Origin: Klenkia brasiliensis
GTDB lineage: Bacteria > Actinomycetota > Actinomycetes > Mycobacteriales > Geodermatophilaceae
Direction: 5' to 3'
DNA: 64,000 bases
Assembly (NCBI RefSeq): GCF_900100695.1
Contig: NZ_FNCF01000003.1
Location: 620,001-684,000, forward strand
Part shown: in pieces, positions 8,026-16,251 of the stretch
Position numbering within the stretch: the stretch's first letter is position 1
Layout of the letters: every line of letters begins with the position of its first letter
Made by a program: the position numbers and the translations under genes
The notes under the pieces: model-generated
Database searches by the model: none
The model's input: only the letters and a program-made list of their open reading frames with translations
What the model was told of the DNA's origin: nothing

Positions 8026-8984
8026 GCGCGCACCGCCGTCGCCAGCTCGACCCGGCCGCGGCCGGCGGCCTTGGCGGCGTAGAGCGCGCCGTCGGCCCGG
8101 CGGACCAGCTGGGCGGCGGACTCCCCCGGCTCGTACTGGGCCACCCCGCAGGACAGCCCGATGCCGGCGAGGGCGTCGCACACCCGCCACACCACGACGA
8201 CGGCCTCCGCGCCGGTGAGGCCCGGCAGCAGGAGGGCGAACTCGTCGCCGCCCTGGCGGGCCAGCACCGCACCGGGCGGCAGCACGCGCAGCGGTTCCTC
8301 GGCCATGCGCAGCAGCACCCGGTCCCCGGCCTCGTGGCCGGCGGTGTCGTTGATCTCCTTGAAGTGGTCGAGGTCGAGCAGCGCTACCGACACGGCGCGG
8401 TCGCCGCGCACCAGCTGCTGCAGCTGGTCGTCGAAGCTGCGCCGGTTGGGCAGGCCGGTGAGCGGGTCGAGGTCGGCGCCCGAGGCGCGGGCGGCCAGCC
8501 GGCGGGTGACGACGGCCAGGGCGACGAGCACGCAGTCCAGCGCGAGGACGGTCCAGACGGGGACGTCGCCGCGCAGCAGCAGCCCACCGTTGCTGCAGAC
8601 CGCGGCCAGCAGCAGCTGCGCCCGGGCGGCCCGCGGGGTGAAGAAGTAGCAGGAGTCGACGACGGCGAAGGAGGCCAGCCAGGCGATGGCGAGCGCGGTG
8701 GGGGCCTGCGGCGGGACCAGCACGGCGACCCCGACGACGACCGTGGCGACGGCCACGAGCGCGTCGAGCAGCCGGCGCGGCACGCGGTCGCGGACCAGCA
8801 GCAGGACGGCGGTCCCGATCGTCCCGATGGCGACCGAGACGGCGGCGATGACCCGCCCCACGGTGTCGAGGTCGGCCTCGGAGGCGACGAGCACGCCGAG
8901 CAGGGTCCCGGCCGCGTAGAAGACGGCCAGGGTCTCGACCATCACCCGGGGGCTGGACGCCCCCGGCGCCGATCCTGCACTCAT
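8022..8984 (-). CDS. Membrane-bound diguanylate cyclase (GGDEF), paralogue
   Basis: 320 residues from ATG 8984. An N-terminal block of about six membrane segments starts with 'SSPRVMVETLAVFYAAG', the same opening motif as its neighbours, and leads into a GGDEF domain with 'DPLTGLPNRRSFD', 'LDLDHFKEINDTAGH' and an intact 'RQGGDEFALLLPG'. The I-site position reads PPGA, so feedback inhibition is probably missing. It is first of a coupled pair (ATGA overlap with the next gene) and is divergent from the alarmone synthetase fusion, 72 bases away. The membrane domain presumably senses a signal that is not known. Confidence 0.9.
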   Translation of the reverse strand: MSAGSAPGASSPRVMVETLAVFYAAGTLLGVLVASEADLDTVGRVIAAVSVAIGTIGTAVLLLVRDRVPRRLLDALVAVATVVVGVAVLVPPQAPTALAIAWLASFAVVDSCYFFTPRAARAQLLLAAVCSNGGLLLRGDVPVWTVLALDCVLVALAVVTRRLAARASGADLDPLTGLPNRRSFDDQLQQLVRGDRAVSVALLDLDHFKEINDTAGHEAGDRVLLRMAEEPLRVLPPGAVLARQGGDEFALLLPGLTGAEAVVVVWRVCDALAGIGLSCGVAQYEPGESAAQLVRRADGALYAAKAAGRGRVELATAVRA

Positions 8985-9056
8985 GGGTCCGGTGTCGGCG
9001 ACGCGCCCGCCGGGCTTGACGCGACCTCCCCCGGTCGGGTGGGGCAGGGTGGACGC

Positions 9057-10784
9057 GTGCACCTGATCGGGATCGACCTCGCCTGGGGGCTCAAGCAGCC
9101 CACCGGCATCGCGGTGCTCGACGAGGGCGGGCGGCTGCTGCACGTGTCCGCCGTCCGCACCGACGACGAGGTGCTCGCCGCGCTCGAACCCTTCGCCGCC
9201 GGGCCGTGCGTGGTGGCGGTCGACGCCCCGCTGCTGGTGACCAACGCGACCGGCAACCGGCGGGCCGAGCGCGAGCTGAACGCGGACTTCGCGAAGTTCC
9301 AGGCCGGCGCGCACCCGACCAACCAGGGCAAGCCGGAGTTCACCGACGGCGACACCCGCGGCGGCCGCCTCGTGCGTCGTCTCGGCCTGGACCTCGACCC
9401 GCGCTCGGGCCGGCCGCGGCGGGCGATCGAGGTCTACCCCCACGCGGCGACCGTCGCGCTGTTCCGGTTGGGCCGGACGCTGAAGTACAAGAACAAGCCG
9501 GGTCGGACGCTGGACGGCATGCGCGCCGAGCTGCTGGTGCTCATGGGCCACCTGGAGGCGGTGCCGGAGCTGCACCTCGGCGGGGACTGGACGGCGCTGC
9601 GCACCGCGGTGGAGACCGCCGGCCGCAAGAGCGAGCTGCGCCGGGTGGAGGACCAGGTGGACGCCGTCGTCTGCGCCTACGTCGCGCTCGTCGCCGTCCG
9701 CCGGCCGGAGGACGTGACCATCTACGGGACGGCGGGCGAGGGCTCGATCGTGACGCCCACGCTGCCCGCCGACCTGGTGCCCGGCCCGCCGCCGGCCGCC
9801 GCGGTCGACCCCGCACTGCGGGCGATCCAGGACTACGCCGACGGCTACCCGCAGACCGTGCTGGCCGCCGAGCAGGCGCTGGCGCTGGTCACCCAGCTGC
9901 TGGACGAGGCCGGCATCAACTACCTGTCCATCGCCGGGCGGGCCAAGACGGTGGCCTCCTACGCGGAGAAGGTGACCCGCGAGGCCGACGGCGTGCGGCT
10001 GTACCCGGACCCGGTGCGCGACATCGGCGACACGGTCGGGGTGCGGGTGATCCTCTACGTGCAGAGCGACGTGGTGGCGGTGGCCGAGCTGCTGGCCGAC
10101 CAGGTGGTGGTGCACGACGACCGCGACATGGGCTCGGTGACCGCGCGGGAGGGCCGCTTCGGGTACGCCAGCCGGCACCTGCAGATCGGTCTGGACGCCG
10201 CCCGCGCCGGGGAGTGGCCGGCGCTGGTGGACCGGCGGGTGCAGGTCCAGGTGCGCACGGTGCTGCAGCACGCGTGGGCGGAGTTCGAGCACGACATCCG
10301 CTACAAGGGCACGGTGCCCGCCGAGCACGCGTCGGAGTTCGACCGCCGGTTCACCCTGGCCGCCGGGCTGCTGGAGCTGGCCGACCAGGAGTTCACCGCC
10401 ATCCGCGACCGGCTGCGCTCACCGCTGTCGGTGGAGTCGGAGGACGACGACCCCGACGACCCGCGGATCGCCCCGCGCGAGCTGGCCGCGTTCCTGGCCG
10501 GCCAGTACGCCGACGCGGGCTGGTCGCGGCCGGACCACTACGACTGGATCTCCGGCCTGCTGCTGGAGCTGGGCGTGACGTCGCTGGTGGAGCTGGGCGA
10601 GGTCCTGCGGTCGGCCGACGAGGGCGGGATCGCTTCCCGCATGGGCTACAAGTACCCGCCCGGTGCGGTGCGGCGGCTGGACGACGCGCTGCTGGCGGGG
10701 TTCGGGCAGCGGTACGTGGACCTGCACGGCAATGCCCACCGCCGGGGCGCCCTGGCCGCCCGGTTGGCCAAGATCGCTGGCTGA
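9057..10784 (+). CDS. DUF429 RNase H-like domain fused to (p)ppGpp synthetase
   Basis: 575 residues, GTG start. Residues 1-~230 are DUF429, a predicted RNase H-like fold, with 'GIDLAWG', 'VAVDAPLLV' and 'IEVYPHAA' supplying acidic residues. Residues ~270-430 are a RelA/SpoT synthetase domain: 'AGRAKTVASYAEKV', 'DIGDTVGVRVI', 'GRFGYASRHLQI' and 'VQVQVRTVLQHAWAEFEHDI'. There is no HD hydrolase, TGS or ACT domain, so it is a small-alarmone-synthetase type. The same two-domain order occurs in MS_RHII-RSD of Mycobacterium smegmatis, where the N-terminal part has RNase HII activity and the C-terminal part makes (p)ppGpp. A link between R-loop removal and stringent signalling is therefore plausible here. 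The C-terminal ~140 residues are of unknown role. Confidence 0.87.
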   Translation: MHLIGIDLAWGLKQPTGIAVLDEGGRLLHVSAVRTDDEVLAALEPFAAGPCVVAVDAPLLVTNATGNRRAERELNADFAKFQAGAHPTNQGKPEFTDGDTRGGRLVRRLGLDLDPRSGRPRRAIEVYPHAATVALFRLGRTLKYKNKPGRTLDGMRAELLVLMGHLEAVPELHLGGDWTALRTAVETAGRKSELRRVEDQVDAVVCAYVALVAVRRPEDVTIYGTAGEGSIVTPTLPADLVPGPPPAAAVDPALRAIQDYADGYPQTVLAAEQALALVTQLLDEAGINYLSIAGRAKTVASYAEKVTREADGVRLYPDPVRDIGDTVGVRVILYVQSDVVAVAELLADQVVVHDDRDMGSVTAREGRFGYASRHLQIGLDAARAGEWPALVDRRVQVQVRTVLQHAWAEFEHDIRYKGTVPAEHASEFDRRFTLAAGLLELADQEFTAIRDRLRSPLSVESEDDDPDDPRIAPRELAAFLAGQYADAGWSRPDHYDWISGLLLELGVTSLVELGEVLRSADEGGIASRMGYKYPPGAVRRLDDALLAGFGQRYVDLHGNAHRRGALAARLAKIAG

Positions 10785-10817
10785 TCCTCCTCGCCCGGAG
10801 GGTCTTCCCGGCGGAGC

Positions 10818-10852
10818 TCGTGCCCTGCCCACCAGGAGTGGGCAGGCCACGA
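10818..10852. terminator. Hairpin A of a tandem pair
   Basis: CCTGCCCAC (10824-10832) pairs with 10838-10846 across a 5-base loop; an outer TCGTG/CACGA pair extends the stem past one mismatch. It shares the border GGAGCTCGTG with hairpin B, 64 bases away. It lies 34 bases after the stop of the alarmone synthetase, in a convergent gap. Confidence 0.6.
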
Positions 10853-10881
10853 CCTCCGCGGACAACTGCCCCCACCGGAGC

Positions 10882-10916
10882 TCGTGCGCTGAGTCGCCGA
10901 CCGACTCAGCGCACGA
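10882..10916. terminator. Hairpin B of a tandem pair
   Basis: A perfect 15-bp stem (10882-10896 with 10902-10916) and a 5-base loop. The outer border matches hairpin A while the inner stem differs. It most likely terminates the minus-strand gene ending at 10970 and backs up hairpin A. Confidence 0.65.
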
Positions 10917-10969
10917 CGTCGGGCGGACGAGGTCTCCCGGGCCGTGGCCGGGGCGTCCTGTGACCGGGG

Positions 10970-11863
10970 TCAGTCGTACGGGTTGGTGAGGACGGCGCGC
11001 GCCTCGACAGCGGTGAGCTGGACGGCGGGACCGTCGGTGGTGGTCGTGCCGGCGACCTCGAGCGGGGCGCTGCCGTCGACGGTGAACGTGCCGCCCCAGG
11101 TCACCGTCAGGTAGGTGGAGTAGCTGCCGGACGAGTAGTCGTAGGTGACCGTCTGGTCCGGGTAGGGCGCACCGGGGCCGTCGGAGGTGACGACCGCTCC
11201 CCCGTCGCCGGTGTGCCAGGTGAACCCCTGCGCGACCGCGGTGATGACGACGGCGAAGCCCCGGATGTCGACGGTGAACACCTGCTGCACGGGCGCGTCG
11301 GTGTAGAAGATCGTCGGCAGCCCGACCAGGACGGTCCCACCCGGCGGCTGGACGACGGTCGACAGCTGCGGCAGCGGCAACTGCTGGAAGTACCGGAACA
11401 CCTCCTCCGGCGTCGGCGCCGGGTTCAAGTCCGTGACGTCCACGCAGCGCGCGCCGACCTGGGCCCAGTTGCCGTTCACCGCGCCGATGTCCGGCCCGTC
11501 GGTGACGAGCGCGCGACGGGACACCACGTAGTAGATGACCGTCCGGTCCGGCGGCGCGGCGCAGTCCGGCTGATCCCCGGCGCAGGCGCCGACGTTGGTG
11601 TCGTCGGTCTGGCACGGGGTCCGCAGGCGCCACTCAAAGGGAGGCGGCGGTGATCCCTCGGGTGCAGCGTTGCTGGCGTAGTCGATCGCCCCCGGCCGCT
11701 CCTCGTAGTAGGACGGGAACAGCGCCCCGCTCCCGATCCCGACGGTGGGGCGGTCGGGGCAGCTCAGATAGACGCAGCCTTCATCGGCCGCTGCCGGCCG
11801 CGCGAGCACAACAGCACCCGCTGACAGGACGATGGCCGCCAGTGCGCCGGGCACCGAGCGCAT
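10970..11863 (-). CDS. Secreted protein of unknown function
   Basis: 297 residues from ATG 11863, which overlaps the stop of the upstream lipoprotein gene by one base (TGATG), so the two are translationally coupled. An N-terminal signal peptide is clear: 'MRSVPGALAAIVLSAGAVVL' followed by an 'ARPAAADE' cleavage region. The mature part is rich in Thr, Val and Tyr with four cysteines, and the C-terminal third is beta-strand-like ('TWHTGDGGAV', 'TVTYDYSSGSYSTYLTVTWGGTF'), reminiscent of an Ig-like or PKD fold. Similar proteins with a terminal PKD-like segment occur beside DUF6318 lipoproteins in actinobacteria. No catalytic motif was found. Confidence 0.75.
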   Translation of the reverse strand: MRSVPGALAAIVLSAGAVVLARPAAADEGCVYLSCPDRPTVGIGSGALFPSYYEERPGAIDYASNAAPEGSPPPPFEWRLRTPCQTDDTNVGACAGDQPDCAAPPDRTVIYYVVSRRALVTDGPDIGAVNGNWAQVGARCVDVTDLNPAPTPEEVFRYFQQLPLPQLSTVVQPPGGTVLVGLPTIFYTDAPVQQVFTVDIRGFAVVITAVAQGFTWHTGDGGAVVTSDGPGAPYPDQTVTYDYSSGSYSTYLTVTWGGTFTVDGSAPLEVAGTTTTDGPAVQLTAVEARAVLTNPYD

Positions 11864-12438
11864 CAGTTGGTCAGGTTCAGCTGGGTAGCGATCCAGGCCT
11901 CGCGAACGGAGTCCCACCTAAAGACGACCCCGCCACGAAGCAGGACATCGGGTGACGACCGCACCTCCGCGCCGCTCTGGTCCAAAACACGTGCTGCCGC
12001 CTGTTGGACAGAAAACGCCAGATCGGCTGAGGCGCCCGCTACTGCCGCGGAACCGAACGTCGGATCAGCGAGATCGCCTCCCTCGTAGGTGTACCCCATG
12101 CTGTCCGCGTTCACGAACCCATCGACAACCTGATCACACGTCTCGCACTCGGTCGCGAGAGACCGGAGCGGTTCCACATCGAGGGCCCCGCGGCCGACCG
12201 CTGCCTTCGTTTGGTCGAGTAGGTCCAAGTAGTAGCGAGCCATCGCTTCGGCACCCGCCTGCGTCTGCTCCCGCGCTTCGTCCGGCACCGGGAAGTCAGC
12301 CGGCCCGAGCGGCTCCAAGCTGGGTGACGCCGACGTGGACACAGCCGTCGGCAGGGTGTCGTTGGCCGGCTGCGGGTCCGAGCACCCGGCGAGCACCAGC
12401 ACAGCCGCCGGCACCGCGACCCACGCTCCACGCCGCAC
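11863..12438 (-). CDS. DUF6318-like lipoprotein
   Basis: 191 residues. The N-terminus is a lipoprotein signal with lipobox 'VLAGC' (Cys19), so the protein is anchored on the outer face of the membrane. After a Thr/Ser/Pro-rich linker the text 'EAREQTQAGAEAMARYYLDLL' and 'CETCDQVV' resembles DUF6318 proteins of actinobacteria. It heads a two-gene unit with the secreted protein downstream. Role unknown; export and coupling suggest the two products act together outside the cell. Confidence 0.72.
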   Translation of the reverse strand: MRRGAWVAVPAAVLVLAGCSDPQPANDTLPTAVSTSASPSLEPLGPADFPVPDEAREQTQAGAEAMARYYLDLLDQTKAAVGRGALDVEPLRSLATECETCDQVVDGFVNADSMGYTYEGGDLADPTFGSAAVAGASADLAFSVQQAAARVLDQSGAEVRSSPDVLLRGGVVFRWDSVREAWIATQLNLTN

Positions 12439-12529
12439 AGCTGCCCCCGTACCTCGACGACCGGTCCGCGGGAGTCTATGCAGGTCAACCGCCCGGCGGG
12501 ACCTGCCTGTGGACGGCTAGCCTCACCCG

Positions 12530-13054
12530 GTGCGTGATCCGCTGACCTACGACGACCTGCTCGAGCTCGCCGCCCACCGCGACCAGGCCGGTCATCGCGA
12601 GGCCGCGGACACCGTCCTGGAGTGGGCCACCGAGGTCCACCCGGACGACGAACCCACCACCGCGGAGCTCCTCGCCGAGGCGGGCTGGCAGTTCGACCTC
12701 GCCGGCGACACCGACGCCGCGCTCGAGGTGCTGCGCCGCTCCCAGCTGGCCGGACCCACCACGCCCGACGTCCGCTGCTCGATCGTCGCCGTCCTGCTCG
12801 CGGCCGACCGGGTGCAGGAGGCCCGCGACGAGGCCGACGACATCCGGCGGTCGCGGCCCGCGGTCGTCGACTGCGACGCGATGGCCCAGGTGTGGGAGAC
12901 CGCCGGCGACCTGGACCAGGCACTGCGCTGGTCCTCGATCGGCCTCAACCGCATCGACCTGGACGCCGACGACGAGATCGACGTCGAGGCCTCCACCCAG
13001 TTGCTGCAGACGCGCGCCCGCATCCGCGCGGCGCTGGGCCTGCCCCCGGAGTGA
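12530..13054 (+). CDS. Tetratricopeptide-like helical protein
   Basis: 174 residues, GTG start. The sequence is built from helix pairs with TPR-like spacing: 'LLELAAHRDQAGHREAADTVLEWA', 'LAEAGWQFDLAGDTDAALEVL' and 'WETAGDLDQALRWSSIGL'. Such repeats bind protein partners; no enzymatic motif is present. It is transcribed away from the lipoprotein pair and converges on the lysine-rich mini-protein. Partner unknown. Confidence 0.75.
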   Translation: MRDPLTYDDLLELAAHRDQAGHREAADTVLEWATEVHPDDEPTTAELLAEAGWQFDLAGDTDAALEVLRRSQLAGPTTPDVRCSIVAVLLAADRVQEARDEADDIRRSRPAVVDCDAMAQVWETAGDLDQALRWSSIGLNRIDLDADDEIDVEASTQLLQTRARIRAALGLPPE

Positions 13055-13078
13055 CCCGGGGGCGGCCACCCGCCGTCC

Positions 13079-13255
13079 TTACTTCTTGGACTTCTTGGCG
13101 GCCTTGCGGGCCTTCTTCGCAGCCTTGCGGGCCTTCTTCGCGGCCTTCTCGGCCTTCTTGCGCTCGCTCTTCGAGCCGCTGTCCTTGATCCGCGCCACCA
13201 GCTTCTTCAGCTTGGACTCGGCCTTGCGGACCTTCTTCTTGGCGGTCTTCGCCAT
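13079..13255 (-). CDS. Lysine/alanine-rich mini histone-like protein
   Basis: 58 residues, almost entirely Lys, Ala and Arg, with repeated 'KAAKKARKAAKK' units at the C-terminus. A Shine-Dalgarno 'GAGGAG' lies 8 bases upstream of the ATG at 13255, and the frame closes with TAA. The composition matches the basic tails of actinobacterial HU/Lsr2-type or histone H1-like proteins, so binding to DNA or RNA is likely by charge. No folded domain is evident. It may be an independent nucleoid-compacting peptide. Confidence 0.7.
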   Translation of the reverse strand: MAKTAKKKVRKAESKLKKLVARIKDSGSKSERKKAEKAAKKARKAAKKARKAAKKSKK

Positions 13256-13365
13256 GTTCGCGCTCCTCTTCTCGAAGACGTCGTGGAGAGGTCACCCTGC
13301 CCGAGGCGTGATCAAGTCATGCACAACGGGCCGGGTGACCTTGTCCACGCACCGCTGACCGCAGG

Positions 13366-13629
13366 TCAGTCGCCACCGCCCCCGCCACCACCGCCGCCGT
13401 CCCCACCTGCGCCGCCGTCGGCGCCCCCGTCGTGGCCACCGTGGTGGCCCGAGTGGTGCCCGGAGTGGTGTCCGTGGTCCGCTCCGCCGTCGGCGTACGA
13501 GCCGCCGCCGTCGGACGAGGAGTACGGGCGGCGGGTGGCGGGGCCGCCGGCCCGGCTGCGCTGCTGGTACATCCGGAACAGCACGACCAGGACGACCACG
13601 ACGAGGACGACGGCGATCAGCTTGCCCAT
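13366..13629 (-). CDS. Small single-pass membrane protein with His/Gly tail
   Basis: 87 residues from ATG 13629. Residues 3-18 are a single hydrophobic helix ('LIAVVLVVVVLVVLF'), followed by a basic stretch and a tail of repeated 'GHHSGHH' and 'DGG' units ending in nine glycines. The tail could bind metal ions through its histidines. Small proteins with this layout are common in high-GC actinobacteria and are uncharacterised. The low-complexity tail makes the exact coding status of the end less certain. Confidence 0.55.
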   Translation of the reverse strand: MGKLIAVVLVVVVLVVLFRMYQQRSRAGGPATRRPYSSSDGGGSYADGGADHGHHSGHHSGHHGGHDGGADGGAGGDGGGGGGGGGD

Positions 13630-13683
13630 GGCGCACACCTTGGCGGTCGAGCGGCCGGCGCGCCAGCACGGTAGGACAGCACC

Positions 13684-14205
13684 GTGCTTCCTCCCCTCCT
13701 CCTGCTCGACGTCGACGGTGTCCTCAACGCCCTGGACCGCGGCGACGCCCCCGACCGGGTGCGCGGCACGTTCGCCGGCTACCTGCTCTCCTGGGATCCG
13801 ACCGTCACCCAGCGGCTGGCCGACTGGCACGCCGAGGGCACGGTCGAGCTCCAGTGGCTGACCACCTGGGCGGGCAACGCCGACCTGTTGCTGGCCGAGC
13901 CGATGGGCCTGCCGCGGGGGCTGCGGGTGCACGAACGGGCCGACGGCGAGGGTCCCTCGGGCTACACGAGCAGCCTGGGCGGGGCGCCGAACTGGTGGAA
14001 GCTGGGCGCCGCGCGGGCGGTGGTCGCCGAGGACCCCACCCGGCGCACTGTCTGGATCGACGACGACCTCGCGCTGCGGGCCGAGGACACCCAGGCGTTC
14101 CTCGCCGAGAACCCGCAGGTCTACGTCGTGGCACCCGATCTGGAGACCGGCCTGACCCACGGCCACCTGGACGCGGTGGAGGCCTGGCTGGTCAGCGGGA
14201 GCTGA
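13684..14205 (+). CDS. HAD-like domain protein
   Basis: 173 residues, GTG start. The opening 'LLLDVDGVLN' is the HAD motif I (two Asp), and 'TVWIDDDL' near residue 120 is a motif IV-like acidic pair; 'LQWLTTWAGNAD' fits motif II. This matches the HAD-type proteins of actinobacteria annotated as 'HAD domain in Swiss Army Knife RNA repair proteins'. Phosphatase activity is likely but the substrate is unknown. The 3' end overlaps the convergent SDR gene by 14 bases. Confidence 0.78.
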   Translation: MLPPLLLLDVDGVLNALDRGDAPDRVRGTFAGYLLSWDPTVTQRLADWHAEGTVELQWLTTWAGNADLLLAEPMGLPRGLRVHERADGEGPSGYTSSLGGAPNWWKLGAARAVVAEDPTRRTVWIDDDLALRAEDTQAFLAENPQVYVVAPDLETGLTHGHLDAVEAWLVSGS

Positions 14206-14914
14206 GCCAGTCCTCGAACGTCGGGCCGACCCGGCGGGCGCCGGGCCCGGGCAGCAGGCCGTGCCGCATCCGCCGGCCCTCGACGCCCGGCAGCGGGACG
14301 CGCAGCACCAGCCGGCGACGGCGCTGGGCGGTCAGCTCGCGGCGGACCAGGTCGGCGAGCTCGGCGTCCTCCGGCCCGGCGAGGTCGGGCACGCGGCCCT
14401 GCGGCGGACCCCCGGCCAGGCGAACGAGCTCGGCGGCGACCTCGGCCGCGGCCACGGTGGCGATGCGCATCGCGGGGACGACGACGAACGGGCCCCTGCC
14501 GAGGCGCTGCGCCATCTGGCCAGGGAACTCGTGGAACTGGGTGGCCCGCAGCAGGGTCCAGGGCGCGGGTCCGGCGGCGAGGGCCTGCTCCTGGGCCACC
14601 TTGCCGGCGTAGTAGCCGCTGGCCGCGCCGTCGATGCCGACGATCGAGAGCGTCACCAGGTGCCGGGCCAGGGCGGACAGGTGCTCGGTCGTCCGCCGGA
14701 ACCACCGCTGGGCGACGTCGGTCTGCTGCGTGCTCACGTTGAGCACGTCGACCACCGCGTCGGCCCCGTCGAGGGCGTCGGGGAGACCGGCGCCGGTGGC
14801 GACGTCCGTACCCGTCGCCCGGGACAGGGGGACGACGTCGTGGCCGGCGTCGGCCGCCAGCCGCACCACGTGCGCGCCGACGACGCCGGTCGCGCCGGCC
14901 ACCGCGATCCTCAC
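14192..14914 (-). CDS. NmrA-like / atypical SDR NAD(P)-binding protein
   Basis: 240 residues. The N-terminal 'VAGATGVVGAHVV' (residues 4-16) is the GxxGxxG dinucleotide loop. 'VVDVLNVSTQQ' and 'VTLSIVGIDG' follow the atypical SDR/NmrA pattern, with 'YYAGKVAQEQAL' supplying a Tyr-x-x-x-Lys-like pair. Such proteins act as NAD(P)H-dependent reductases or redox sensors with unassigned substrates. It stands alone on this strand and overlaps the HAD gene tail-to-tail. Confidence 0.82.
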   Translation of the reverse strand: MRIAVAGATGVVGAHVVRLAADAGHDVVPLSRATGTDVATGAGLPDALDGADAVVDVLNVSTQQTDVAQRWFRRTTEHLSALARHLVTLSIVGIDGAASGYYAGKVAQEQALAAGPAPWTLLRATQFHEFPGQMAQRLGRGPFVVVPAMRIATVAAAEVAAELVRLAGGPPQGRVPDLAGPEDAELADLVRRELTAQRRRRLVLRVPLPGVEGRRMRHGLLPGPGARRVGPTFEDWLSSR

Positions 14915-14939
14915 GCGGCGACGGTAGCGGCAGGGTGCG

Positions 14940-15257
14940 TCAGCCCCAGCTACCCGCGCGGGCGGCCTCGACGTTGGGGTCCTCGAGCGTGCGGTTCCAC
15001 CAGCGGGACGACGGCACGGGGGCAGGCAGGGTGGCGGCGAGCTCCTCGTGCAGGCCGTCGCCCTGGTCGTGGTCCTCCCCCGGGTCGGCGCGCCGGGCGG
15101 CGGCGAGCCCGGCCTGCACCACCGTCACGGTGAGCCCGACGAGCAGCCACACGGTGGCGATGCCGGCCAGCGGCGGGACGAGCGCGCCGACCAGCAGCGG
15201 TGCCACCACGCCCCAGAGCAGGGTGCGGGTGGAGATGGTGTCGTGCGGTCGGTCCAC
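14940..15257 (-). CDS. Small membrane protein, two predicted helices
   Basis: 105 residues from GTG 15257, chosen because AGGAG lies 7-8 bases upstream; a longer start at 15287 lacks one. Two hydrophobic segments near residues 12-48 ('LLWGVVAPLLVGALVPPLAGIATVWLLVGL' region) are followed by a charged cytoplasmic tail ending in 'SSRWWNRTLEDP'. No family was recognised. It lies between two minus-strand oxidoreductase genes without tight coupling. Confidence 0.6.
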   Translation of the reverse strand: MDRPHDTISTRTLLWGVVAPLLVGALVPPLAGIATVWLLVGLTVTVVQAGLAAARRADPGEDHDQGDGLHEELAATLPAPVPSSRWWNRTLEDPNVEAARAGSWG

Positions 15258-15336
15258 GGGGTGCTCCTGGTGACGGGCGGGTCCCACGTCATCGGGGCCC
15301 GCCCGTCAGCGGTTGAGCAGGGGTCACCCGCCCGGG

Positions 15337-16164
15337 TCAGAACTCCTCGTACCGGGTGGGGTCCTGGTCGTAGGTGCGGCCGTCGGGCCGACCGAGGGCG
15401 GTGATCCGGGCGACCTCGTCGTCGGTCAGGGTGAGGTCGCCGGCGGCGAGGTTCTCGGCCTGGCGCTCCGGCGAGGCGGCCTTGGGCAGCGGGAGCGCGC
15501 CCAGCGCGATGGACCAGGCGAGCGCGACCTGCGCCGTCGTCGCGTCGTGGGCCTGCGCGACCTCGGTGAGCACGGGGTGCTCGAGCAGGTCGTTGCCGCG
15601 GCCGAGCGGGGTCCAGGCCTCGGTGATGATGCCGTGCTGGGCGCCGTAGGCGAGCAGCTCGGCCTGCGGGAAGTAGGGGTGCAGCTCGATCTGGTTGACC
15701 TGCGGCAGCTCCCCGGTCTCGGCCTGCAGCCGGTCGAGGTGCTCGGGCTCGAAGTTGCAGACGCCGATGGCCTTGACCAGGCCGCGGTCGCGGGCCTCGA
15801 TCAGCGCGCCCCAGGCCTCGACGTACTTGTCGACCTTCGGGTTGGGCCAGTGGATGAGGTACAGGTCGAGGACGTCGAGGCCGGTGCGGAACAGGCTCTC
15901 CTCGATGGTGGCGATCGCCTCGTCGTGGGCATGGTGCCGGCCGGGGAGCTTCGAGGTGATGATCAGCTCGTCGCGGCGGCCCGACTTCTGCACGGCCCGC
16001 CCGACAGCGCCCTCGTTCTCGTAGCTGAAGGCGCTGTCCAGCAGGGTCCAGCCCCCGTCGATCGCCCGCGAGATCGCGTCGACACCGGCCTCGCCGTTGA
16101 GCCGGTAGGTGCCGAAGCCGAGCGCGGGGAGGGTGAGGCCGCCGTGGGCGGTGAAGGTCTGCAT
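15337..16164 (-). CDS. Aldo/keto reductase
   Basis: 275 residues, the usual length for a monomeric (alpha/beta)8 NADPH-dependent aldo/keto reductase. The catalytic tetrad is visible: Asp in 'LLDSAFSYENE', Tyr in the same motif, Lys in 'IITSKLPG' and His in 'LYLIHWPNP'. 'PLGRGNDL' and 'PLPKAASPERQAEN' are the cofactor-binding parts near the C-terminus. It is closest to bacterial AKR5-type 2,5-diketo-gluconate reductase-like proteins. The gene is divergent from the 143-residue hypothetical at 16252, 87 bases away. Substrate unknown. Confidence 0.92.
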   Translation of the reverse strand: MQTFTAHGGLTLPALGFGTYRLNGEAGVDAISRAIDGGWTLLDSAFSYENEGAVGRAVQKSGRRDELIITSKLPGRHHAHDEAIATIEESLFRTGLDVLDLYLIHWPNPKVDKYVEAWGALIEARDRGLVKAIGVCNFEPEHLDRLQAETGELPQVNQIELHPYFPQAELLAYGAQHGIITEAWTPLGRGNDLLEHPVLTEVAQAHDATTAQVALAWSIALGALPLPKAASPERQAENLAAGDLTLTDDEVARITALGRPDGRTYDQDPTRYEEF

Positions 16165-16251
16165 GTCGACAAGTCAACCGGGGTGTGGACGGCCCGGCAC
16201 CCTGTGGACGGCGACGCCCCGGTGTCGGCCGGGCGAGGCACCCTCCCGGCC

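Noticed and set aside
8985-10328. Minus-strand extension of the GGDEF gene to 10328
   Set aside because: The extension is antisense to the alarmone synthetase fusion and is low-complexity; the paralogous N-terminus fixes the start at 8984.
13079-13255. Tandem repeats of the lysine-rich gene as a satellite or CRISPR-like repeat
   Set aside because: Repeats follow codon units for Ala and Lys in one frame with a ribosome-binding site; they reflect protein composition, and no spacer structure exists.
13366-13430. CCN/GGC run as a structural repeat element
   Set aside because: It encodes the glycine tail of the small membrane protein; a separate function is not needed to explain it.
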